A DNA stretch of 64,000 nucleotides from assembly GCF_016786305.1 (NCBI RefSeq), contig NZ_JADWYV010000014.1. One strand, 5' to 3'. Below, one piece after another: positions 24,536 through 32,425 of the stretch. Origin of the DNA: Pseudofrankia nepalensis (lineage in GTDB: Bacteria > Actinomycetota > Actinomycetes > Frankiales > Frankiaceae). The translations under genes and the position numbers were made by a program. Each line of letters opens with the position of its first letter. The stretch's first letter is position 1. The notes under the pieces are model-generated. The model saw only the letters and a program-made list of their open reading frames with translations. It did not search any database and was not told the origin of the DNA.

Positions 24536-24605
24536 TGAGTGACGCTTACTCAAAGAATGTCAGCTGTCGGATCGTCCCCTACTCAGGTTCGCGGCCGGAT
24601 ACTCA
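24536..24605 (-). promoter_or_regulatory. TGAGTA repeat cluster upstream of the biosynthetic operon
   Basis: Three copies of TGAGTA on the minus strand (plus-strand TACTCA at 24547-24552, 24580-24585, 24600-24605). An inverted TGAGT lies at 24536-24540, making a dyad TGAGT-N7-ACTCA at 24536-24552. It sits 35-105 bp before the acyltransferase start. CTGACA at 24557-24562 (minus strand) could be a -35. It is probably an activator or repressor site. Confidence 0.45.
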
Positions 24606-24693
24606 CCGGCGGACCGTGGTGACGTATCTCCTATTGTGCCCGCCTGGCGGGGCGGGAGAAAGTGCTTTAGTCCGTTCCCGGGCAGGGGAGCGG

Positions 24694-24820
24694 CTACTCG
24701 GCGCGGACGGCCTCGATGATGGAGAAGGGCGACGCGGTCGGGATCGTCTGGCGTACCTGGAGACCGGCCGAGCCGAGCAGCGCCGCGTACCCGTCGGCGT
24801 CGCGTTCGCGGCCACCCAGC
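24694..24820 (-). pseudogene. Remnant: C-terminal end of an O-methyltransferase
   Basis: Reading left on the minus strand, the last 40 codons before the TAG at 24694 encode GGRERDADGYAALLGSAGL and TASPFSIIEAVRA, the characteristic ending of SAM-dependent O-methyltransferases of antibiotic pathways. Upstream of about 24820 the similarity stops and the frame is merely antisense to the WD40 remnant. Only the tail survives. It may have belonged to the neighbouring biosynthetic locus. Confidence 0.65.
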
Positions 24821-24861
24821 CCGGTGGGCGTCACCTGGACCCACCGGGCGCGGCGCCCGCG

Positions 24862-25778
24862 CGGTTCTACCTCCAGGACCGCGCGGTCATCACCTCGCTC
24901 GGTGGCAAGGTCTTCGCCGTCGACTTCGACGGTCCCGGCCGGCGGTTCGCCAGCGCGAACGAAGACGGAACGCTCGGCGTGTGGAACTCCGACACCGGCG
25001 ATCTCGACAGGGTCCTCACAGGTCCGGATCCCGGATACTCGCTGTACGCCGTGGCGTATGCGAAGCGACGCAACCTTCTGGTGGCCGGTGGCGTCGACGC
25101 CAGGGTCTGGGTGTGGAACGCCACGGACTACTCGCTGGTCGGCTGCTTTCCCGGTCACGCCCAGCCGATCGAGTCGGTCGCCTTCACGCCGGACGAGCAA
25201 CGACTGATCAGTACCGAGATCGGCGATCTGACCCTGCTGTGGGACACGGTGAGCTGGCGGGCGGCCCGGTTTCCAGGGCCAGTGGGCCAGCCGGTTCGGG
25301 ACACCGCCTTCGACCCGCGCGGCGGCATCCTCGCGGCGAGCTACAACGACAGTCGTGTCCGGTTCTGGAACGTGGCTACCTCGACCGAGGTCGACCAGCA
25401 CTCCGAGCGAATGCAACCGATCGCGGGTATCGCGTACTCGCCGGACGGCAAGCTTCTGGCCGTCGCCTATCACGACGGTGCCGTGGAGATTCTTTCCACG
25501 GACACCCGCGTCGCGACAGGGGTGCTGCCCGCTCATCGCGGCGTCGTCAAGGCAGTCGCCTGGTCGCCTGGTCGCCGGACGGCCGCCTGCTTGCCAGCCT
25601 CGGGCGCGACGACAGGTATCTTCGGCTCTGGTCCGTGGCGGACGGCGCGGAACTGGCCGGCCCGCAGCGGAAACACAACGGCCAAACGCGTGGCGTCGTC
25701 TTCGGTCCGTCGGGAACGCGCATCGTCACCTGCGGCCTCGACAAGAAGATAATCATGTGGAGCATTGATCCCATCTAA
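24862..25778 (+). pseudogene. WD40-repeat protein remnant, 5'-truncated and frameshifted
   Basis: Five to six WD40 repeats are readable: AVDFDGPGRRFASANEDGTL, YAVAYAKRRNLLVAGGVDA, ESVAFTPDEQRLISTE, IAYSPDGKLLAVAYHDG, AVAWSPDGRLLASLGRDD and VVFGPSGTRIVTCGLDK. The beta-propeller needs more repeats and an upstream portion (often a Ser/Thr kinase or NTPase), which is missing: the sequence begins abruptly at a junction near 24840. The last two repeats are in a different frame from the first part, because TGGTCGCC is duplicated at 25561-25576; removing one copy restores AVAWSPDGRLLAS. It ends at the stop 25776-25778. Confidence 0.8.
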
Positions 25779-25797
25779 GTCTGGGTCTGGAGATCTG

Positions 25798-26868
25798 ATG
25801 GGTAGAAAAAAGGTCCTCGCGGTGCTGCTCTCCGTCGTCGGCGCGGTCGCTGTGACGTGGCCACCGGGATCCGTCGCGTCTACCACGCCGGTCACCCAGC
25901 CCCTCGGCGAACCGATCTTCGCCGACGAGTTCACCGGAGCCGCCGGGACAGCACCCGACCCGGCGAAATGGAACCTGGCGCGGCACTGGGCGGAAGACGG
26001 GCTGGTCAGCGCCTACACCAGTGATCCGCGCAACGTGACGCTGGACGGGTCCGGAAACCTGGTGATCACCGCCAGGCGGGAGCAGACCAGCGCGTTGTGC
26101 GACGGTGTCCCGTGCGAGTACACCTCGGCTCAGGTGACCACGCAGAACCGGTTCACGGGGACGTACGGCCGCTTCGAGGCACGGATCAAGGTGCCTCCCG
26201 GCCAAGGACTGTGGTCGGCTTTCTGGGCGCAGGGCGCGGACATCGACACGGTTGGCTGGCCGCGCAGCGGCGAGATCGACATTCTTGAGCACATCGGGAG
26301 CGAGCCCAGCCGGGCGCACGCCGGAGTCCATGGTCCGCCCCTCCCCGGTTCGGGCAGGGTGGACTCCAGCGACGTGCGCGCCGCCGAGCTGCCCGGCGGC
26401 GCTCCGCTCGCGGCCGGGTTCCACGTCTACGCGGTGGACTGGGACGCCGATGAGCTTCGGTTCTCGGTGGACGGAAACGTCGTCGTGGTGGTGACCAAGG
26501 CGGACTACGGCGCGGGGTGGGTGTTCGACAAGCCGTTCTTCCTCATCCTCAACCTGGCGGTCGGGGCATGGGCAGGGACACCCGGACCCGCCACGGCCTT
26601 CCCCGCGCAGCTGCTCGTCGACTACGTACGGGCCTACGAGAATCCGGCCCCACCGCCCACCGCCGAGCCGTCGCCAAGTTCCAGCCCGCCCGTGGGCACC
26701 GCGTCGCCGAGTGCCAGCCCTACCGCGGGCACCGCGTCGCCGAGCCCCAGCCCAACCGCCGGCACTCCGTCACCGCGGACGCCGACACCCACCAGTCCCA
26801 CGGAAGGACCACTGCCACCGGCCGGCCCGGCGACGCCCATCACCGCCGAACCGAACTACACCGGTTGA
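25798..26868 (+). CDS. Secreted glycoside hydrolase family 16 (beta-glucanase)
   Basis: A 356-residue exported beta-1,3(4)-glucanase-type enzyme. Signal peptide at residues 1-28 (MGRKKVLAVLLSVVGAVAV). The GH16 domain covers about 35-285 with the catalytic ExDxxE motif GEIDILEH (Glu 159, Asp 161, Glu 164) and typical KWNLARHW, YGRFEARIKVP and FHVYAVDWD segments. The C-terminal 70 residues are a Pro/Ser/Thr linker with 11-residue repeats (GTASPSxSPTA) and no binding module after it, so a C-terminal module may have been lost. The ATG at 25798 is preceded by GGAGA. It acts outside the cell on fungal or plant glucans; two other wall hydrolases lie further right. Confidence 0.94.
   Translation: MGRKKVLAVLLSVVGAVAVTWPPGSVASTTPVTQPLGEPIFADEFTGAAGTAPDPAKWNLARHWAEDGLVSAYTSDPRNVTLDGSGNLVITARREQTSALCDGVPCEYTSAQVTTQNRFTGTYGRFEARIKVPPGQGLWSAFWAQGADIDTVGWPRSGEIDILEHIGSEPSRAHAGVHGPPLPGSGRVDSSDVRAAELPGGAPLAAGFHVYAVDWDADELRFSVDGNVVVVVTKADYGAGWVFDKPFFLILNLAVGAWAGTPGPATAFPAQLLVDYVRAYENPAPPPTAEPSPSSSPPVGTASPSASPTAGTASPSPSPTAGTPSPRTPTPTSPTEGPLPPAGPATPITAEPNYTG
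26695..26790 (+). repeat. Coding tandem repeats in the GH16 linker
   Basis: Roughly 33-bp imperfect units encoding GTASPS-x-SPTA (two good copies plus a degenerate third), forming the Pro/Ser/Thr-rich linker. Linkers of this kind expand by slippage. Confidence 0.7.
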
Positions 26869-26959
26869 CGGCGACCAGCTCCGGAGGACTCCGCCGCCAC
26901 CCGGCAGCGCCCAGGTGGCGGCGACCGGGCCGACCCGACGGCGGGCGGAGCGGCCGCCC

Positions 26960-27127
26960 CACCACTCCTCTCCCGCGTCGCGGCAGACACTGGGGATCCC
27001 GGACGTCCTGTCAGACGTCAGGGTCACGAAACAGTGCTGGTCGCGGCTCTGGTGTCTGACACGATTCCCCGTGACGTCGGACAGGACGAGCGCGCCGCCG
27101 CGGGCGGGCACACGGCGAACGTTGCCG
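26960..27127. repeat. Dispersed element, copy A
   Basis: About 170 bp closely matching 41141-41306. The core 27005-27088 is bounded by inverted repeats: GTCCTGTCAGACGTC at 27005-27019 and its near-exact complement at 27074-27088 (one mismatch). Inside lie the conserved AGGGTCACGAAAC.GTGCTGG stretch and GTGTCTGACAC at 27052-27062. It sits between the convergent GH16 and epoxide hydrolase genes. Confidence 0.85.
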
Positions 27128-27136
27128 GGCATGGCA

Positions 27137-28249
27137 TTAGCGCAGAGGCCGGAAGAATTCCCGTACGTCATCCACGAAGATGTCCGGTACTTCCATCGCG
27201 GGGAAGTGCCCGCCGCGGGGGAGCTCGGTCCAGTGCACGATGTTGAAGAATCGCTCGGCGTGCGGCCGGAGCGACCGGACCAGTTCTCCCGGGTAGTTGG
27301 CCACTCCGGTTGGCACGGATACCCGTCGTTGTGGCACCATTGTCTCCGGGGCCTGGCGTCGTTCCCAGTACAGGCGGGCCGACGACGCGCCGGTGAGGGT
27401 AACCCAGTAGACCATCACGTTGGTCAGCATCTGGTCCTTGGTGAGGACAAGGTCGCCGCCGGAGCTGTCGGTCCATTCGTGGAACTTCTCGATGATCCAG
27501 GCCGCGAGTCCGGCCGGTGAGTCGTCGAGCAGATAACCCATTGTCTGCGGTCTGGTCCCCTGGATCAGGTCGTAGCCGCCGCCGGCGCGTCCCATCCGCC
27601 GTGCCCACGGGGTTGGGGGAGCGGGCGCCTCGCCGCTGGGCGGTGGCACGTTCATCAGGTTGACGTGCAGGCCAAGGACGCGTTCCGGGCGCAACTCGGC
27701 CATGTTGTAGGAGACGATCGCGCCCCAGTCCCCGCCCTGGACGCCATAGCGCTGGTAGCCGAGCCGATCGGCGATCTCACCGAAGGCGGCGGCGATCCGC
27801 CGGGGGTTCCAGCCCGTCTCCGTGGTCGGGCCGGAGAACCCGTAGCCGGGCAGCGAGGGCACCACCAGGTGGAACGCGTCGGCGGGGTCAGCCGGATCGG
27901 ACAGCGCGTCGATCACGTCCAGGAACTCGACCACGGAGCCAGGCCAGCCGTGGGTCAGGAACAACGGGACGGCCGTCTCGTGACGCGACCGAATGTGCAG
28001 GAAGTGGAAACGCTGGCCGTCGACCGTCGTAACGAACTGCTCGTAGCGGTTCAGGCGGGCTTCGTGGACCCGCCAGTCATAGGAGTCCAGCCAGTAGCGA
28101 ATGATTTCCTGGAGCACTTCCAGCGGGATACCCTGTTCCCAGCCGATACCCGGTATCTCATTCGGAAGGCGTGTCCGCCGCAGACGTTCGGCCAGGTCGG
28201 TGAGGACGCCGGCTGGCACATCGACTCGGAACGGATCCAGCGCTGTCAC
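27137..28249 (-). CDS. Epoxide hydrolase (EHN + alpha/beta hydrolase)
   Basis: A 370-residue enzyme that opens epoxides to diols. The N-terminal EHN domain (DPFRVDVPAGVLTDLAERL, RLPNEIPGIGW) is followed by an alpha/beta-hydrolase core: oxyanion HGWPGS, nucleophile Asp in GVQGGDWGAIVS and catalytic His in RGGHFPAME. The frame is open back to 28564, but conserved sequence starts at the GTG at 28249, giving the usual family length; the upstream part is Arg/Pro-rich. It is preceded on the same strand by the NmrA-like gene (217 bp). The dispersed element lies just after the stop. Confidence 0.9.
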   Translation of the reverse strand: MTALDPFRVDVPAGVLTDLAERLRRTRLPNEIPGIGWEQGIPLEVLQEIIRYWLDSYDWRVHEARLNRYEQFVTTVDGQRFHFLHIRSRHETAVPLFLTHGWPGSVVEFLDVIDALSDPADPADAFHLVVPSLPGYGFSGPTTETGWNPRRIAAAFGEIADRLGYQRYGVQGGDWGAIVSYNMAELRPERVLGLHVNLMNVPPPSGEAPAPPTPWARRMGRAGGGYDLIQGTRPQTMGYLLDDSPAGLAAWIIEKFHEWTDSSGGDLVLTKDQMLTNVMVYWVTLTGASSARLYWERRQAPETMVPQRRVSVPTGVANYPGELVRSLRPHAERFFNIVHWTELPRGGHFPAMEVPDIFVDDVREFFRPLR

Positions 28250-28466
28250 TTGCGCGATGGTACCGAAGACGGCTGGGTCGGGTCTGAAGATCGCCGCGTC
28301 GTGCGCTTCGGTCCAGCAGGGCAGTAGATCTGCTCCCGCGAACGGCGAGGCGATGGCCGCGAGCTGGGCGCGGTCGCGGGCACGGTCCTCGCGGCCGGTC
28401 AGGCAGCGGCGATCGGCGAACCGAGGCCGACGCCCGCGGCCGAACCGGCCGACGCGGGTGTGATGG

Positions 28467-29312
28467 TCAGGCTGGCCAACCGCCCGCGGCGGCAGTGGAC
28501 CTGGCGAACTCGGCGAAGGTCCGCGGCTGGCGACCAAGGGCACGCGGCACGCCGTCGGAGACATATTCGTCCGTACCTTCTCTGAGCGGCTCCATGACGT
28601 CCGCGAAGGCTTTGGCGTCCGCGGGTGGCAAGCCCCGCTGAACGAGTTCGGCGACGTAGTGCTCGACGGAGAGCGGCACGTAGCGGATGTCGCGGCCGGT
28701 GGCCTCGGAGATCGTGGCGACCGCCTCGGTCAGCGTCACCGCCAGGGGTCCGGACAACTCATAGATCTGGCCCGCGTGCCGGTTCTCGGTCAGCGCGGCG
28801 ACCACCACCGCGGCGATGTCCTCGGCATCGACGAAGCTGGCAGCCCCATCGCCGGCGGGCAGCCGCAGCTCACCGGCGCGGATCGCATCGGCGAAGAAGC
28901 CCTCGCTGAAGTTCTGCGCGAACCAGCCCGGCCTGCTGATCGTCCACTCCAGACCGCTCTCCCGCACGGCGGCTTCACCGTCGAGGAAACCGTCCAACAC
29001 GCCGCCGCTGTCCTTCGCGTAGTCCGGATTGTCGATCCCGCGCCCCGAGGCCAGCACGATCCGCTGTGCCCCATGCCGCACCGCTCGCTCGATGAACGGG
29101 CGAACGAGCTTTGTGCCGTCCAGTTGCACGACGTAGATGGACCGCACGCCCTTCAGAACGGCATCCCAGGAGCAGCTGTCGGTCCAGTCGAAGAGGTGCT
29201 CGCCGTTCCGGGCCGCCGCGCGGACCGGCAGTCCCTTGGCCCGCAGTCGGCTGACGACGCGGCGGCCAGACTTGCCGGTCGCCCCGGTGACAAGAATCGG
29301 ATGTTCAGGCAT
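28467..29312 (-). CDS. NAD(P)-binding NmrA/atypical SDR-family protein
   Basis: A 281-residue Rossmann protein. The dinucleotide-binding motif PILVTGATGKSGRRVVSRL is at the very N-terminus. ASGRGIDN, SRPGWFAQNFSEGF and VDAEDIAAVVVAAL match NmrA-like/quinone-oxidoreductase-like atypical SDRs. The catalytic Tyr-x3-Lys is not obvious, so it may be a redox sensor or a reductase. The ATG at 29312 is chosen over an upstream in-frame ATG at 29348, since it gives the canonical beginning. It is divergent from an AraC-type regulator 80 bp away, a frequent pairing. Confidence 0.9.
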   Translation of the reverse strand: MPEHPILVTGATGKSGRRVVSRLRAKGLPVRAAARNGEHLFDWTDSCSWDAVLKGVRSIYVVQLDGTKLVRPFIERAVRHGAQRIVLASGRGIDNPDYAKDSGGVLDGFLDGEAAVRESGLEWTISRPGWFAQNFSEGFFADAIRAGELRLPAGDGAASFVDAEDIAAVVVAALTENRHAGQIYELSGPLAVTLTEAVATISEATGRDIRYVPLSVEHYVAELVQRGLPPADAKAFADVMEPLREGTDEYVSDGVPRALGRQPRTFAEFARSTAAAGGWPA

Positions 29313-29392
29313 GTCTCCAGTCAACCGGCCGGCCCTGAGACGGTCCATGGCTGCAAGGCTCCGGTTGATGTCTAGGCGTCTACGATGAGGGT

Positions 29393-30361
29393 GTGGACGC
29401 CGTGTCGGAGCTGTTGGGAGAGGTACGGGCGCGCGGTGCCATCTTCCGGCAGACGATCGTGCGACCCCCCTGGGCTCTGCGGATGGCCAGTGGCGCTCCG
29501 CTGACGCTGGCCACGATGCTGCGCCGCCATGCCTGGATCGTTCCCGACCAGCACGAGCCGGTGCCCATCGGCGTTGGAGACATCGCCGTCATCCGCGGCG
29601 ACGTGCCCTACACCGTGGCCGACGACCCCGCGACCACGCCCTCGCTGGTCGTGACCAGCGCTGACTATTGCCCGGGGGCCAACGGCATCGAGCGCGCTTC
29701 CTGGCCCGCTCGAACCTGCGGAACTCCCACCGAAGGGGCGGCCGTGCTGCTCAGCGGGGCTTTCGAGCGCCGGGGAGAGCTGAGCGAACGGCTGCTGCGG
29801 GCCCTGCCCGCCGTGCTGGTGGTGCCGGCCCAGGACAGCCCTGCTCCGTCGGTCGAGACGGTGGCCGAGGAGATTGCCAGAGACCGGCCAGGACAGCAGC
29901 TGGTGCTGGACCGGCTGCTGGACCTGATGCTGGTCTGCGCGCTGCGCGGCTGGTTCGACAATCCGGATGCGGATGCCCCGGCCTGGTGCCGCGCACTCGA
30001 CGACCCGGTCGTGGGTACCGCGCTGCGGCTGTTGCACGACACCCCCGCCCGCCCGTGGACGGTGGCGGACCTGGCGGCCGAAGCCGGGGTGTCGCGGGCG
30101 GCGCTCGCCCGGCGGTTCACGGCGCTGGTCGGTGAACCACCGATGTCCTACCTCACGGGCTGGCGGATCGCGTTGGCCGCGGACCTGCTGCGGGAGACCG
30201 ACCACACGGTCGGCACGATCGCGAAGAAGGTCGGCTACGCCAACGCCTTCGCGCTGAGCGTGGCGTTCAAGCGACTACGCGGCACTCGCCCCAGTGATCA
30301 CCGGAGCCCGGAACCAGCGTGGCGTGCCGACCGGCGTTCGCCGACGACGCCACCAGGCTGA
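29393..30361 (+). CDS. AraC-family regulator with cupin sensor domain
   Basis: A 322-residue regulator. The N-terminal cupin_6-like domain (about 10-190) has GDIAVIRGDVPYTVADD and VLLSGAFERRGELSERL. Two C-terminal HTH motifs (about 220-300) are TVADLAAEAGVSRAALARRF and TVGTIAKKVGYANAFALSVA, followed by the FKRLRGTRPSD signature. The start is GTG at 29393; a GTG two bases earlier is in another frame. It is read away from the NmrA-like gene, which it most likely controls. Its 3' end faces the methyltransferase gene, 52 bp away. Confidence 0.93.
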   Translation: MDAVSELLGEVRARGAIFRQTIVRPPWALRMASGAPLTLATMLRRHAWIVPDQHEPVPIGVGDIAVIRGDVPYTVADDPATTPSLVVTSADYCPGANGIERASWPARTCGTPTEGAAVLLSGAFERRGELSERLLRALPAVLVVPAQDSPAPSVETVAEEIARDRPGQQLVLDRLLDLMLVCALRGWFDNPDADAPAWCRALDDPVVGTALRLLHDTPARPWTVADLAAEAGVSRAALARRFTALVGEPPMSYLTGWRIALAADLLRETDHTVGTIAKKVGYANAFALSVAFKRLRGTRPSDHRSPEPAWRADRRSPTTPPG

Positions 30362-30413
30362 TCGCGAGACTCCCCGCGGCGGCGCGGAAGCCCGGCCGCC
30401 GCGGAACGGCCCG

Positions 30414-31352
30414 CTACGAGGACCGCAGCCGCGGCGCGAAGAACACCGGCGCCTTACCGACGACACCGCGTTCATGTGGCTGTTCGGCCTCTTCGGCCGG
30501 CGTCGCCGCCTCGCCATCGTCCTGGCCCGGGGGCGGATCACCTGGCTTGCGCAGGACCACCAGGCGGTATCGGACCGCGCCGAGGGCCGAGAGCAGAAAG
30601 AGCAGGAACGTGGAGCGGATCGGGACATGTCCACGGCCGGTGACCGCGCGAGCGATGCCATTCGAGAGCAGGTAGAGGTAGGTCGGCAGGGTGAGCCTGG
30701 TGACGTCCTGGTCCTGTTCGACCACGAGTCCGGCCTTGTCGGCCATTGCCTGGTAGTCGCCGTCCGACCACGTCGACTGCCGGCCGTATCCCTTGGCGAC
30801 CTGGTTCTCGAGCCAGCGGCTGGCGGCGTTGTCTGTGTCGGCATTGTCCGCGGGCACGAAGTCCGACAGAGACAGCCGTCCTCCGGGTTTCAGGACCCGC
30901 CGCGCCTCCTGGAGGAAGGTGAGTCGGGACGGGAAATGGAAGATGCACTCGACCGCGAGAACCGCGTCGAACGCGGCGGAGGGCAGCGGAAGCGCGCAGC
31001 CGTCCGCGCAGATGAACCGGGCACGGGTGGGCAGGGCTCGGGCAAGCTGTCGATGGTCGATGTTCACACCGACCAGCCGCGCCGTCGGTAACCTTTCGGA
31101 TAATCGCCCCAGCGTGCCTCCGAAGCCGCAGCCGACATCCAGAACGGTCATGCCATCGGAGATCAGTGCCCCGGCGGCGACCGTGTCATCGAGACGCTCC
31201 TGCGCGGCGACGACATTCCGCCCTCGGATTCCTGTACCGCGCAGCCGCGGCCACAGCCCCCAGTGTATGTGCCGGGAAAAGGCGTCCGACCCCTGGTCAT
31301 CTCGGCCGCGGTTGTCGAGCAGTACGTCTATGTAGGGGAGTTCCACACCCAC
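30414..31352 (-). CDS. SAM-dependent methyltransferase (class I)
   Basis: A 312-residue methyltransferase. The SAM-binding site is clear: motif I VLDVGCGFGGTLGRL, motif II VGVNIDHRQL, then FICADGCALPLPSAAFDAVLAVECIFHF and motif LKPGGRLSLSDF. The fold resembles UbiE/sarcosine-type or phenolic small-molecule methyltransferases. The N-terminal HIHWGLWP segment occurs in enzymes acting on prenyl- or lipid-like substrates. Residues about 230-265 contain a hydrophobic stretch (FLLFLLSAL), and the C-terminal 45 residues are polar and disordered. It is a lone gene; the acceptor is unknown. Confidence 0.88.
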   Translation of the reverse strand: MGVELPYIDVLLDNRGRDDQGSDAFSRHIHWGLWPRLRGTGIRGRNVVAAQERLDDTVAAGALISDGMTVLDVGCGFGGTLGRLSERLPTARLVGVNIDHRQLARALPTRARFICADGCALPLPSAAFDAVLAVECIFHFPSRLTFLQEARRVLKPGGRLSLSDFVPADNADTDNAASRWLENQVAKGYGRQSTWSDGDYQAMADKAGLVVEQDQDVTRLTLPTYLYLLSNGIARAVTGRGHVPIRSTFLLFLLSALGAVRYRLVVLRKPGDPPPGQDDGEAATPAEEAEQPHERGVVGKAPVFFAPRLRSS

Positions 31353-31720
31353 CCCATGGGCCGAAGGTATGCGTCAAGAAGACCGACTGACCGCCCGGCA
31401 TCCCATCTGGAACGGCCTGTTCGTCGCATGTACTTTGTCTAGCACAGTCAGCCCGGATCTCTCACCCTCGGTCGGGTGTAATCTTGGGACTGGCTTCGGT
31501 GTGGACGTGGCAGCGGATCCGGTTTACCCCCTTGCGGGTGCCTCGCTGTGGGCGCCGGCTGTTCTTCCTTTCCTCTCGCGCCCGCGTCGGGGCTCAAGGT
31601 GGCCGAGTTTTCCGGGCAAAGTAGCCGCGGTCAGTCACCTCGACGCACAGGAGGTTGGCCGGCCGGTGCCCGAAAGACGCGAGCCCGGCGGCCCGCGCCA
31701 TGGGGTTCAGCGCCAGGCGT
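31353..31720. other. Intergenic, 370 bp, no gene seen
   Basis: Lies between the araD stop and the methyltransferase start, both on the minus strand. AT-richer DNA around 31420-31500 is likely to contain the methyltransferase promoter. No hairpin with a clear terminator shape was found. Confidence 0.4.
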
Positions 31721-32425
31721 TCACGGGGAGGCGACCGGGTGGTCGCGCTGGCCGTAGGCGGTCTGGTAGCGGTGGTAGAGCCGGTCGACGAGCTCGGGGG
31801 GGATCGACTTGGGGATGCCGAGCTGGTGGGCGAAGTGGACGCTGCGGGCGACGTCCTCGCACATGACGGCGGCCTTGACCGCGGCGCGGGCGGTGGGGCC
31901 GATGGTGAACACGCCGTGGTTGGCCATGAGGACGGCGGGGGAGCGGTGCCCGTCGAGGGTGGCGACGATGGCCCGGCCGATGGTGTCGTCGCCGATCGCG
32001 GACAGCGGGCCGACGGGGATGGGTCCGCCGAACTCGTCGGCCATGGCGGACAGCACGCACGGGATGGGCTCGCGGCGGGCGGCCCACGCGCACGCGTAGG
32101 GCGAGTGGGTGTGCACGACGCCGCCGACGTCCGGGCGGTGGCGGTAGACGTAGGCGTGCGCGGCGGTGTCGCTCGACGGGCTGAGACCGCCCGCGACCAC
32201 GGTGCCGCGCAGGTCGCAGACGACCATCTTCTGCGCGGTCAGCTCGGCGTAGTCGACCCCGGACGGTTTGATCACCATGACCTCCTGGCCCCGGGCGTCG
32301 CGGGCGCGGGCCGAGACGTTGCCGGAGGTCCAGGCGACGAGGCCGTTGTCGACGAGGGACAGGTGCAGGCCGACGAGCTGCTCGCGCGCCTCGTCCACCC
32401 CGGGCCAGGGTGCCTGGTAGGTCAT
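31721..32425 (-). CDS. araD: L-ribulose-5-phosphate 4-epimerase
   Basis: A 234-residue class II aldolase-fold zinc enzyme converting L-ribulose-5-phosphate to D-xylulose-5-phosphate, the last step of arabinose catabolism. SGNVSARA and KPSGVDY bind the phosphate. Zinc ligands are in VVHTHSPYACAW, with the later His in LMANHGVFTIG. Length and the C-terminal YHRYQTAYGQ match AraD of Gram-positive bacteria. The ATG overlaps the araB stop (ATGA). It is the third gene of araA-araB-araD. Confidence 0.96.
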   Translation of the reverse strand: MTYQAPWPGVDEAREQLVGLHLSLVDNGLVAWTSGNVSARARDARGQEVMVIKPSGVDYAELTAQKMVVCDLRGTVVAGGLSPSSDTAAHAYVYRHRPDVGGVVHTHSPYACAWAARREPIPCVLSAMADEFGGPIPVGPLSAIGDDTIGRAIVATLDGHRSPAVLMANHGVFTIGPTARAAVKAAVMCEDVARSVHFAHQLGIPKSIPPELVDRLYHRYQTAYGQRDHPVASP

